Source: an uncultured Lachnospiraceae bacterium (lineage in GTDB: Bacteria; Bacillota; Clostridia; Lachnospirales; Lachnospiraceae). Taken from it: a DNA stretch of 44,141 nt. The stretch lies in contig CADBRV010000060.1 in the NCBI GenBank assembly GCA_902797185.1, positions 1-44,141 of the forward strand, written 5' to 3'. The notes under the pieces are model-generated. The model saw nothing but the letters and a program-made list of their open reading frames with translations. It was not told the DNA's origin and did no database searches. Shown here one piece after another: positions 1-7,373 of this stretch. Each line of letters begins with the position of its first letter. Position 1 is the first letter of the stretch. A program made the translations under genes and the position numbers.

Positions 1-486
1 ATCAGCATCATCCCCATTGTAAAAGTGGTATCGGCACTGTTTGTCCATATCTTCTTTATCGTATTTACCATCGTGCTGTATACCTGTTATGGGTTTTATC
101 CGTCGGCATGTACGATACAGATCCTGTATTATACGTTCTGCACGTTCATGTTCGTGCTGGCTTTGGATTATTTTACCTGTGCCATCAACGTGTTTTTCCG
201 CGACCTGACACAGCTGATCAACATCATCCTGCAGATCGGGGTCTGGATGACGCCGATCATGTGGAATATTGAAGCGATGAAAATTTCTCCGCGCATTGTG
301 ACCCTGCTGGAGCTGAACCCCATGTATTACGTGGTACAGGGTTACCGGAATACCTTGATTGAAAAATCCTGGTTCTGGACCATGCCGCGGCAGACGCTGT
401 ATTTCTGGATCCTTGTGGCGATCCTTTTAGGGATCAGCAGCGTGGTATTCCGCAGGCTGAAAGTACACTTCGCGGATGTCCTGTAA
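1..486 (+). CDS. wzm: ABC-2 type polysaccharide export permease (Wzm/TagG family), 3' part
   Basis: The 5' end lies outside the window; the frame is open from base 1 and 161 C-terminal residues are visible, against about 260 for the family. The segment is very hydrophobic, with three or more membrane helices. It has the family's characteristic C-terminal pattern: a MTPIMW stretch followed by LNPMYYVVQGYRNTLIE before the last helix. This permease would form the inner-membrane channel that exports a finished undecaprenyl-diphosphate-linked glycan. The ATPase partner starts 30 bp downstream, which fixes the assignment as a Wzm/Wzt pair. TagG for teichoic acid is the same family; the glycosyltransferases and rhamnose gene nearby favour a polysaccharide as substrate (inference). 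Confidence 0.88.
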   Translation: MSIIPIVKVVSALFVHIFFIVFTIVLYTCYGFYPSACTIQILYYTFCTFMFVLALDYFTCAINVFFRDLTQLINIILQIGVWMTPIMWNIEAMKISPRIVTLLELNPMYYVVQGYRNTLIEKSWFWTMPRQTLYFWILVAILLGISSVVFRRLKVHFADVL

Positions 487-516
487 GCGCGATGGAAGAT
501 GTGAGGTTATTTCCGA

Positions 517-2079
517 ATGGATGATATTGCAATTCGAGTTCATGATATAACGAAGGTCTATAAGCTTTATGACAAGCCTACGGACCGGCTCAAAGAGGCT
601 TTGGGGTTTTCCAGGAAAAAACGCTATACGGAGCACTATGCCTTGAACCATGTCTCCTTTGATGTAAAGCGCGGGGAAACGGTAGGCATTATCGGGACCA
701 ATGGTTCCGGAAAATCCACAATCCTGAAGATCATTACCGGCGTGCTGAACCAGACCAGCGGCACCATCGATATCGACGGGCGTATTTCCGCCCTGCTGGA
801 GCTGGGCGCAGGCTTTAACCAGGAATATACCGGCATCGAAAACGTTTACTTAAACGGCACCATGATCGGGTATTCCAAGGAAGAGATCGATGCCAAGCTG
901 GACGACATCCTTAATTTTGCGGACATCGGGGATTTCGTCTACCAGCCGGTAAAGACCTATTCCAGTGGTATGTTTGTCCGTCTGGCTTTCGCGGTGGCCA
1001 TCAATATCGACCCGGAAATCCTGATCGTAGACGAGGCCCTTTCGGTTGGCGACGTCTTTTTCCAGGCAAAATGCTACCACAAGTTCGAGGAATTCAAAAA
1101 AGAGGGGAAGACCATCCTCTTCGTCAGCCATGACTTAAGCTCTGTTTCCAAGTACTGCGACCGGGTCATCCTTTTGAATAAAGGGGTGAAGCTGGCGGAA
1201 GGCTCTGCCAAGGACATGGTCAATATGTATAAGAAGCTCTTGGTGAACCAGCTGGACCTTTCTTCTTCTGCTTATGAAGCTTCGAAAAAGAGCATCGAGA
1301 CTTCCGATGACATGGCAAACATGCTGGATGAAAAGCAGCAAGAAGGCGCTTCCGGAGAAGCTGCGGGAGCGGAAGGGCAGGCGGCTGCAGATGGCACCCA
1401 AAGCAATGCGGCCGGCACCGGAGAGGGTGCGGAGCCTGTTTCTTCCGGGACAGGCGAGGCTGCCGGCCAGGGAGCGGCCGGGGAAGGCGCCCGGGCAGCG
1501 GGGACCGAAGGACAGGAGCAGGGAGGTTCCGGCGAAGGCCAGGCAGAAGGCGTGGACAGCCTGCTGTTCCGCAAAGGCAACTGGAACAGCCATTTCAAGA
1601 TCAACCCCAACCGGACCGAGTATGGCACCCGGGAGGCGGAGCTGATTGACTTTGCCGTCATTGACGACCAGGGCAATATTACGGGTACCATCCAGAAGGG
1701 CAGCGAGTTTACCATCAAGACCAAAATCCTGTTCCATGACACGGTGCAGGACCCCATCTTTACTTATACCTTCCGTTCCATCCGGGGCACGGATATTACC
1801 GGTACCAATACCATGTATGAAAAGGTGGACACCGGCACTGCCCATGAGGGGGATGTTTATATTGCTTCCTTTAAACAGATGATGTCCCTCCAGGGCGGGG
1901 AATACCTTTTGTCCGTCAGCTGCACCGGCTTCCGCAACGGCGACTTTACGGTATACCACAGGCTTTATGACGTGATCAACATCACGGTTATTTCGGATAA
2001 AAATACAGTCGGCTACTATGACATGTTTTCCGACACTTCTGTTGAAAAGATCGAGAAGGGGCAGAAAGGCGCGCAATGA
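517..2079 (+). CDS. wzt: Polysaccharide ABC transporter ATPase with C-terminal glycan-binding domain (Wzt)
   Basis: 520 aa. The ATPase domain (about residues 1-245) shows a Walker A (GTNGSGKST), the ABC signature YSSGMFVRLAFAV and a Walker B ILIVDEAL followed by the switch His in FVSHD. This is the TagH/Wzt subfamily that energises glycan export through Wzm. Residues about 365-510 form a beta-rich domain like the Wzt C-terminal domain, which in E. coli O8/O9a binds the modified non-reducing end of the chain. TagH of teichoic acid systems lacks that domain. A ribosome site (GAGGT, 503-507) sits 9 nt before the ATG. Odd: residues about 271-348 are a low-complexity Ala/Gly/Glu/Gln linker joining the two domains. 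The stop overlaps the next start as ATGA, so the next protein is translationally coupled. Confidence 0.93.
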   Translation: MDDIAIRVHDITKVYKLYDKPTDRLKEALGFSRKKRYTEHYALNHVSFDVKRGETVGIIGTNGSGKSTILKIITGVLNQTSGTIDIDGRISALLELGAGFNQEYTGIENVYLNGTMIGYSKEEIDAKLDDILNFADIGDFVYQPVKTYSSGMFVRLAFAVAINIDPEILIVDEALSVGDVFFQAKCYHKFEEFKKEGKTILFVSHDLSSVSKYCDRVILLNKGVKLAEGSAKDMVNMYKKLLVNQLDLSSSAYEASKKSIETSDDMANMLDEKQQEGASGEAAGAEGQAAADGTQSNAAGTGEGAEPVSSGTGEAAGQGAAGEGARAAGTEGQEQGGSGEGQAEGVDSLLFRKGNWNSHFKINPNRTEYGTREAELIDFAVIDDQGNITGTIQKGSEFTIKTKILFHDTVQDPIFTYTFRSIRGTDITGTNTMYEKVDTGTAHEGDVYIASFKQMMSLQGGEYLLSVSCTGFRNGDFTVYHRLYDVINITVISDKNTVGYYDMFSDTSVEKIEKGQKGAQ

Positions 2080-4415
2080 CAGGCAACATGTATTCTGGGA
2101 CAAGCCCCAGGCAAAAGTGCTCGCAGAAGGATATCGATAATATCCGGCGGATCATTACAGGGGAAATCACGCTGGAAGATGTCCCCGCGGAAGAGAGGAC
2201 TTATCCTTTTTTCCTCCAGTCCCTTCCCCTCCGGCAGGACATCCTCAGCTGGTATCCAATACCGGAAAACGCAAAGGTACTGGAAGTCGGAGCAGGCAGC
2301 GGCATCGTGACCGGGCTTTTGTGCCAAAGGGCAAAGAACGTTACAGCGTTGGAGGCGGATGGGCAGCTGTGCGGATTAAACCGTCTCAGGAACCGGGATT
2401 ATCCCGGCCTTTCTGTCTGCCAGGGGACGCTGGAAGGCCTGCCGGACAAAGGGCCTTATGACCTCATTTTCTTAAATGACGCCCTTTCCCGGGCAGAGGA
2501 ATACCAAGGGGGAAGCCAGCCTTATCAGGATATGCTGCAAAGGGTCCTGGGAATGCTTTCGGAACATGGCAGGTGCCTGGTTTCCATCGCCAACCGGATG
2601 GGCCTCAAATATTTTGCGGGCGCGCCGGAAGGGAAAAGCGGCTTTTATTTCCTGGGGGTGAACCAGTTTTCCTATCAAAAGGGCGGGAAGACCTTCAGCA
2701 AAGGGGAGCTTTCCGGCTTATTCAGGCAGGCAGGTTTTTCCCAGGTCCGTTTTTATTATCCTTATCCGGACCATTTCTTCCCCCAGAAAATATTCTCGGA
2801 CCAGTCCATATCCACTTACCATTATGGGGCGGATGCCAACAATTTCGAACCGGACCGGGTGCAGCTTTTTTCGGAAAGCGGCGCAGCCCAGTCTGCCGCC
2901 AAAGAAGGCTGGATTTCCCAGATCGCCAATTCTTTCCTGGTGGAAGCGGTAAAAGGCAGTTTTCCTGAGGAAGATACGTTGTTTTATGGCAAGATCAACC
3001 GGGACCGAAAGGCGAAGTTCCAGGTGGGGACTTCTATTTTCTGCTCTCCGGAAGGAGGAAAGTACGTACGCAAATACCCACTGGATTACCAGGCAAAAGG
3101 GCATATCGGCCATATGCGGGATATGGAAGACGCCTACCGCACGGACAAAGTCTCCTGCCTGCAGGGGAAAAAAGCGGGAGATGTCCAGGAATACCCGTTC
3201 CTTACAGGGAAGACCTTGCTGGATGAGTGCCTGGAAGCGGCAGCCCGTAAAGACGGGAATGCCATCTTGAAGAAGCTGGAGGATTTTTTCACCGCGGCTT
3301 TTTCCACAAAGGTGGAGACAGACACCTGGGATACGCCGGAATTTGTGGAAATCTTCGGGGATGCGGCGCTTCCGGAAAAAGAGCAGGGATGCATCTACCC
3401 AGCCAATATCGACCTGATCAGCGAGAACGTATTCCCTTCCGGCGGCAGGTATACGATTATTGACTGTGAATGGATTATGGATTTCAAGGTCCCTGCGAAG
3501 TTCATCCTCTGGCGGAACCTCAACCTGCTCTGGAACCAGCACAGGGAAGTGCTGGACGGGGTATTTTCCCCGCAGGCTGTTTACGACAGGCATGGGATTA
3601 CCAAGGCAGAAGAGGAAACGTTCCGGAAATGGGACCTGCATTTTACAATGGAATATGCAGGCTCCAACTGCTATGCCCGTTATTCTTATGTGCCCAGGAA
3701 GGTCTTTTTAAACCAGCTCCTGCCGGAATCCCCGGTAAAAGAGATCGAAGCTTCTTTGTATTATGATACGGGGGAAGGCTTCAGCGAGTCCCAGAGGATC
3801 CTTCAGAGGATTTATTTTGATAACGGAGGGCAGTTCCGGGTTTCCTTCCGGCTGCCGAAGGAGGCAGAGGGGCAGGTCCGTGCCCTGCGGTTTGACCCGG
3901 AAGAGGGGAGCTTCTGCATCAGCGGCGCTTATCTGGAGACGGCAGGCAGGAAGATCCGTCTTGCGGCCGGCAACGCGTCAGGCCGGGAAGGGGACAAAGA
4001 CCTGTTCCTGACCACGGACCCGGTTTATTTTGTAGACCCGTCTTCTATAGAAGAAGGAGAGGTTACGGTCAGCGGATCGGTCATCCTGCTCTCCGGAAGG
4101 CAGGTTTCCGGAAAAATCCAGGAAGTAATAAGGCGCAGGGAGCAGGAAGAAGCAGTCTTCCATCAGGAGCGGGACGAGCTGTCCGCTTTGGCAAGGGACC
4201 TGGAGAACCAGCTGCGGAGCCACTGTGAGCAGATCGAAAAACAGCAGGCCCTTTTATCGGAAAAGGCAAAGGAGCTGCTTTCCCTGAAATTGGAAAAGGA
4301 AGAGGCTCAGAAAAAAGCCGCGGAGCTGGAAGAAGAAATTACCGCCATGAAAAATACCAAGGGCTGGAAAATGCTGGAGAAATTCCGTCGAAGTAAGAAT
4401 AAAATGAAATCCTGA
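2076..4415 (+). CDS. WbdD-like tripartite protein: SAM methyltransferase, kinase-like domain, C-terminal coiled coil
   Basis: 779 aa, starting inside the wzt stop. Residues about 60-200 are a class I methyltransferase with motif I LEVGAGSGIVTGLL (69-82) and an acidic residue after strand 2 (ALEAD). Residues about 300-490 look kinase-like: YVRKYPL gives a candidate ATP-binding Lys333, NIDLISENVF gives a catalytic-loop pattern (Asp446, Asn451), and YTIIDCEW supplies a DFG-like metal Asp463. Residues about 530-690 are beta-rich and unassigned. Residues about 690-760 form a Glu/Lys/Gln coiled coil ending in TKGWKMLEKFR. Methyltransferase, kinase and coiled coil in that order, beside Wzm/Wzt, is the layout of WbdD, which caps O-antigen chains by phosphorylation and methylation and measures length with its coiled coil. 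Function here is inferred. The kinase assignment rests on pattern only; a methyltransferase with an unrelated middle domain is the alternative. Confidence 0.75.
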   Translation: MTGNMYSGTSPRQKCSQKDIDNIRRIITGEITLEDVPAEERTYPFFLQSLPLRQDILSWYPIPENAKVLEVGAGSGIVTGLLCQRAKNVTALEADGQLCGLNRLRNRDYPGLSVCQGTLEGLPDKGPYDLIFLNDALSRAEEYQGGSQPYQDMLQRVLGMLSEHGRCLVSIANRMGLKYFAGAPEGKSGFYFLGVNQFSYQKGGKTFSKGELSGLFRQAGFSQVRFYYPYPDHFFPQKIFSDQSISTYHYGADANNFEPDRVQLFSESGAAQSAAKEGWISQIANSFLVEAVKGSFPEEDTLFYGKINRDRKAKFQVGTSIFCSPEGGKYVRKYPLDYQAKGHIGHMRDMEDAYRTDKVSCLQGKKAGDVQEYPFLTGKTLLDECLEAAARKDGNAILKKLEDFFTAAFSTKVETDTWDTPEFVEIFGDAALPEKEQGCIYPANIDLISENVFPSGGRYTIIDCEWIMDFKVPAKFILWRNLNLLWNQHREVLDGVFSPQAVYDRHGITKAEEETFRKWDLHFTMEYAGSNCYARYSYVPRKVFLNQLLPESPVKEIEASLYYDTGEGFSESQRILQRIYFDNGGQFRVSFRLPKEAEGQVRALRFDPEEGSFCISGAYLETAGRKIRLAAGNASGREGDKDLFLTTDPVYFVDPSSIEEGEVTVSGSVILLSGRQVSGKIQEVIRRREQEEAVFHQERDELSALARDLENQLRSHCEQIEKQQALLSEKAKELLSLKLEKEEAQKKAAELEEEITAMKNTKGWKMLEKFRRSKNKMKS

Positions 4416-4556
4416 CAGCATCAATCCGATGATAGGATGGCTGTGCGGCTGCAAGGCAGATTAGACAGGATGCCCTGCAGGGCTAGGGAAAAGGAATTTC
4501 TGCTGCCGGCAGCAGGACATCCCCTATCCCGGATGCAAAGAAGAAAAGGGTAGTTT
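4416..4556. other. Intergenic region with short palindromes
   Basis: 141 bp between the WbdD-like gene and the double glycosyltransferase. It holds a perfect 16-bp palindrome (4500-4515, CTGCTGCCGGCAGCAG) and a GCCCTGCAGGGC palindrome near 4473. There is no clear T-tract, so termination is not convincing. A purine-rich ribosome site (AAAAGGG) lies just before the next ATG. No promoter is obvious, so the downstream gene is probably transcribed from upstream. Confidence 0.4.
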
Positions 4557-7022
4557 ATGATAGAGAACATGTTCCATTTGGAATCCATCCGTTTTAACAT
4601 CCGAAACAAGGACCAGGCCGTGGTGGCCGGATGGTATGCCAATGACGAGGCGGGAGATACTTCCATCCTTGTTGCGGTGGATGATACGCCTTGTCATATC
4701 GCAGAGAAAAAAGTACAGGAAGGGATCTTCATCCGCCGCAAATACCTGGGCAACGGGCAGAATGTGGGGAAGGAGATTTTCCTGTATGCCGACCTTCCGG
4801 AAAATTGGGGAAACGGGCACAAGGTAACCGTTTATACTGCAGGACCGGATGGGAAAAAAGAAGTTTCCGGCAGCATGGAAATCTCAAAATTAGCCTCCCT
4901 GCGGCAGGGCATCGACTACTATGTGGAAAGTGTTTCTTTTTCGGATGGTGTCCTTTCCATCACCGGATGGGCACTGGCAGAAGGGACAGTGGAGGTTTTC
5001 CTGGAGGATAAGGACGGCAGCAGGCTGGATGCCAAGGTAGACCGTACTTTTCGTTCAGACGTGCTGGGCAATTACCCGGAGCTTATGGAAATCGGAAGCA
5101 AAGAAGAGGCGGGGTTCCATCTCACTGCCCAAGTTTCCAAGGGTGAAAAACTTTTCCTGGTGATGAAGGCACAGGGGCGGCAGGAGCGCGTGCCGGTTTC
5201 TACAAAGAAAGAGGCTGCGGCATCTGCAGGCGGGACCGCTTTCAAGAGGGGAGTCCGTTTTCTGAAGCGCCATGGGATGCGCCAGACGATCCAGCGCGTG
5301 AAGCAGGAAGTGAAAAAGCATTTCCAGGGCGACCTGTCCTACCCGGAATGGATTGCCAAATACGATGTGAAGGAAAAGGACCTGAAAGCGCAGAAAAAGG
5401 AAAAATTTGCATTTTCCCCGAAAATCAGCATCGTAGTGCCGCTGTACCGGACCGATAAAAATTATCTGGAGGAGCTGGTCTCTTCCGTAAAAGCCCAGAC
5501 CTACGGGAACTGGGAGCTGTGCCTGGCGGATGGCAGCATAGATGAAAACGGCAAGTCCCCCCTGACCGGGATCCTGGAGCAGTTCTCCAAGGGAGATGCC
5601 CGTATTAAAACCTGCCTGCTGAAGGAAAACGGTGGCATTTCGGAAAATACCAACGGGGCGATCCGCCTTGCGACAGGGGATTATATCGGGTTTGCGGACC
5701 ATGACGACCTGCTTGCGCCGAACGCCCTGTATGAAAATGTCAAAGCTTTAAATGAAGACCCTTCCATCGACATGCTTTATTCCGATGAAGACAAAGTGTC
5801 TATGGATGGGAAAAAGCGGTTCGAGCCCAACTTCAAACCGGACTTTGACCTGGATTTCCTTTGCAGCGTCAATTATATCTGCCACTTCCTGGTCGTAAAA
5901 AAAGAGCTGATGGACGAGGTGGGGACGCTCCGCAGGGAATATGACGGCGCCCAGGACCATGATTTCATCCTGCGCTGCAGCGAAAAGGCGCACCGGATTT
6001 ACCACATCCCGAAGATCTTGTACCATTGGAGGTCCCATATGGATTCCACCGCGGCGAACCCGGAAAGCAAGAAATATGCTTTTGAAGCCGGCATCAAGGC
6101 AGTGGAGGCGCATTATAAGAGGCTGGGCATCCCGGCTACCGTGGAGCATGGGGCAGCCTATGGGCTATACCGCACCAGGTTTTTATGGAAAGAGCAGCCT
6201 TTGGTCTCGATCCTTGTCCCCAACAAGGACCATATCGATGACCTGAAAAAGTGCATGGATTCCATTGACAGGAAGTCCACCTACCGCAATTACGAATTTA
6301 TCATCATTGAGAATAACAGCACGGACCCGGCAACGTTTGATTACTACAAGGAAATCGAAAAGCGGGAGGATGTGACCGTTGCTTATTATGATGGGGACTT
6401 TAACTTCTCCAGGATCAATAACTTTGGAGAAACCTACGCAAAGGGCGAGTACCTGCTCCTTCTCAACAATGATATCGAGATGATCACTCCGGACTGCCTG
6501 TCAGAGATGCTGGGGTATGGCCTCCGCCCGGATGTGGGCATCGTAGGAGCCAAGCTCTGCTACCCGGACAACACGATCCAGCATGCTGGCGTCGTCATCG
6601 GCTATGGCGGCATTGCCGGGCACACCTTTATCGGGCAGCCCAGGGACGCTTACGGCTACCAGTCCAGGATCTGCTGTGCCCAGGATTATTCCGCCGTCAC
6701 GGCAGCCTGCCTCCTGGTACGCAGGTCCATTTATGAAGAAGTGGGCGGGCTGACTGAGGAACTGAAAGTCGCTTTCAACGACATTGATTTCTGCCTGAAG
6801 GTCCGGGAAAAAGGGTACCTGGTGGTTTATGACCCCTTTGCGGAGCTTTACCATTATGAATCCAAATCCCGGGGGCTGGAAGATACGCCGGAGAAGGTGG
6901 AGCGGTTCCAGCGGGAAATGTCGGTTTTCCAGGAGAGGTGGAAAGCGGTCTTAAGGAAGGGCGATCCTTACTACAATCCAAACCTGACTTTGGACAAGTC
7001 GGATTTTTCGTTGAAAGCATAG
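4557..7022 (+). CDS. Two-domain family 2 glycosyltransferase with N-terminal beta-sandwich region
   Basis: 821 aa. Residues about 1-215 are beta-rich with two similar halves (VVAGWYAND and LSITGWALAEG), resembling Ig-like or carbohydrate-binding folds. A basic helical stretch follows (about 225-275). The first GT-A domain starts at KISIVVPLYRTD (289) and has a DHDD metal motif (Asp381-Asp384). The second starts near PLVSILVPNKD (about 547) and has NNDIE (637-641) in place of DXD, then AFNDIDFCLKVREKGY, as in WbbL-like rhamnosyltransferases. Such tandem GT2 enzymes add two different linkages of a repeat unit. It follows the exporter and WbdD-like genes in the order seen for wzm-wzt-wbdD-wbdA, where WbdA is also bifunctional, although WbdA is from another GT family. 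Donor sugars cannot be read from sequence; rhamnose is plausible given rmlD nearby. Confidence 0.9.
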   Translation: MIENMFHLESIRFNIRNKDQAVVAGWYANDEAGDTSILVAVDDTPCHIAEKKVQEGIFIRRKYLGNGQNVGKEIFLYADLPENWGNGHKVTVYTAGPDGKKEVSGSMEISKLASLRQGIDYYVESVSFSDGVLSITGWALAEGTVEVFLEDKDGSRLDAKVDRTFRSDVLGNYPELMEIGSKEEAGFHLTAQVSKGEKLFLVMKAQGRQERVPVSTKKEAAASAGGTAFKRGVRFLKRHGMRQTIQRVKQEVKKHFQGDLSYPEWIAKYDVKEKDLKAQKKEKFAFSPKISIVVPLYRTDKNYLEELVSSVKAQTYGNWELCLADGSIDENGKSPLTGILEQFSKGDARIKTCLLKENGGISENTNGAIRLATGDYIGFADHDDLLAPNALYENVKALNEDPSIDMLYSDEDKVSMDGKKRFEPNFKPDFDLDFLCSVNYICHFLVVKKELMDEVGTLRREYDGAQDHDFILRCSEKAHRIYHIPKILYHWRSHMDSTAANPESKKYAFEAGIKAVEAHYKRLGIPATVEHGAAYGLYRTRFLWKEQPLVSILVPNKDHIDDLKKCMDSIDRKSTYRNYEFIIIENNSTDPATFDYYKEIEKREDVTVAYYDGDFNFSRINNFGETYAKGEYLLLLNNDIEMITPDCLSEMLGYGLRPDVGIVGAKLCYPDNTIQHAGVVIGYGGIAGHTFIGQPRDAYGYQSRICCAQDYSAVTAACLLVRRSIYEEVGGLTEELKVAFNDIDFCLKVREKGYLVVYDPFAELYHYESKSRGLEDTPEKVERFQREMSVFQERWKAVLRKGDPYYNPNLTLDKSDFSLKA

Positions 7023-7052
7023 GGGAAGCAGGCGTTATCTGCAGCCTCTGCT

Positions 7053-7077
7053 GAAATGCCTGCAGCATTTCTTCTTT
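7053..7077 (+). terminator. Weak hairpin after the double glycosyltransferase gene
   Basis: Perfect 7-bp stem GAAATGC / GCATTTC (7053-7059 and 7065-7071) with a 5-nt loop, followed by the pyrimidine run TTCTTTC. The AT-rich stem makes it a weak intrinsic terminator at best, but its position 31 bp after the stop fits. Confidence 0.35.
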
Positions 7078-7150
7078 CAGCAGGCAGGGGGAGCGGAAAG
7101 CACAGCGAAATGTGTGAATGCATTAGCCAGTAACCATCGGCCGCGGGAAT

Positions 7151-7179
7151 TTGCAATACCAAAGGAAGCTATATAAAAT
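7151..7179 (+). promoter_or_regulatory. Candidate sigma-A promoter for the transglutaminase-like gene
   Basis: TTGCAA (7151-7156), 17-bp spacer, TAAAAT (7174-7179), in a local AT-rich stretch. It would give a leader of nearly 190 nt that includes the degenerate tandem repeats. Confidence 0.45.
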
Positions 7180-7230
7180 GGAGTAGTATGAAATAGAAGA
7201 AAGAGGGGTAACAAGCAGCCTTAATCGAAA

Positions 7231-7350
7231 AGGATCCGTGAAACGGGAAATCCATAAGATCCGGTAAAGGAGGGATCCATGAGGCCTGGCAAAGGAAAGG
7301 TCCATGAGGTCCGGAAAAGGGAGACCTATGAGACCCGCGAGAGGAAGGAT
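7231..7350 (+). repeat. Degenerate about 24-bp direct repeats in the leader of the transglutaminase-like gene
   Basis: Four to six imperfect units of the type GATCCATGAGGYCYGGMAAAGGA follow each other up to about 25 bp before the ATG at 7374. Each unit contains an AAAGGA or AGGGA purine block that resembles a ribosome site, several followed by an ATG (for example 7279 and 7303) that would open only short frames. Confidence 0.65.
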
Positions 7351-7373
7351 CCGGCAAGGAAAGGCAATTCATA

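Larger units (their letters stand above)
7023..7373. other. 351-bp intergenic region: weak hairpin, candidate promoter, tandem-repeat leader
   Basis: No gene seen. A small hairpin (7053-7071) follows the glycosyltransferase stop, a candidate sigma-A promoter lies at 7151-7179, and degenerate about 24-bp direct repeats fill 7231-7350 up to the next gene. Each is listed separately. Confidence 0.6.

Noticed and set aside
1135-2103. A 322-codon open frame on the minus strand over wzt
   Set aside because: It is antisense to a gene with complete ABC motifs, has no ribosome site and no recognisable protein. The same holds for the long antisense frames at 2718-3641, 23106-24350, 25535-26617, 32255-33406 and 39655-40644.
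7231-7350. Possible CRISPR-like array
   Set aside because: Repeats are degenerate and abut each other with no unique spacers, and no cas gene is present. The same applies to 31256-31426 and 36786-37000.
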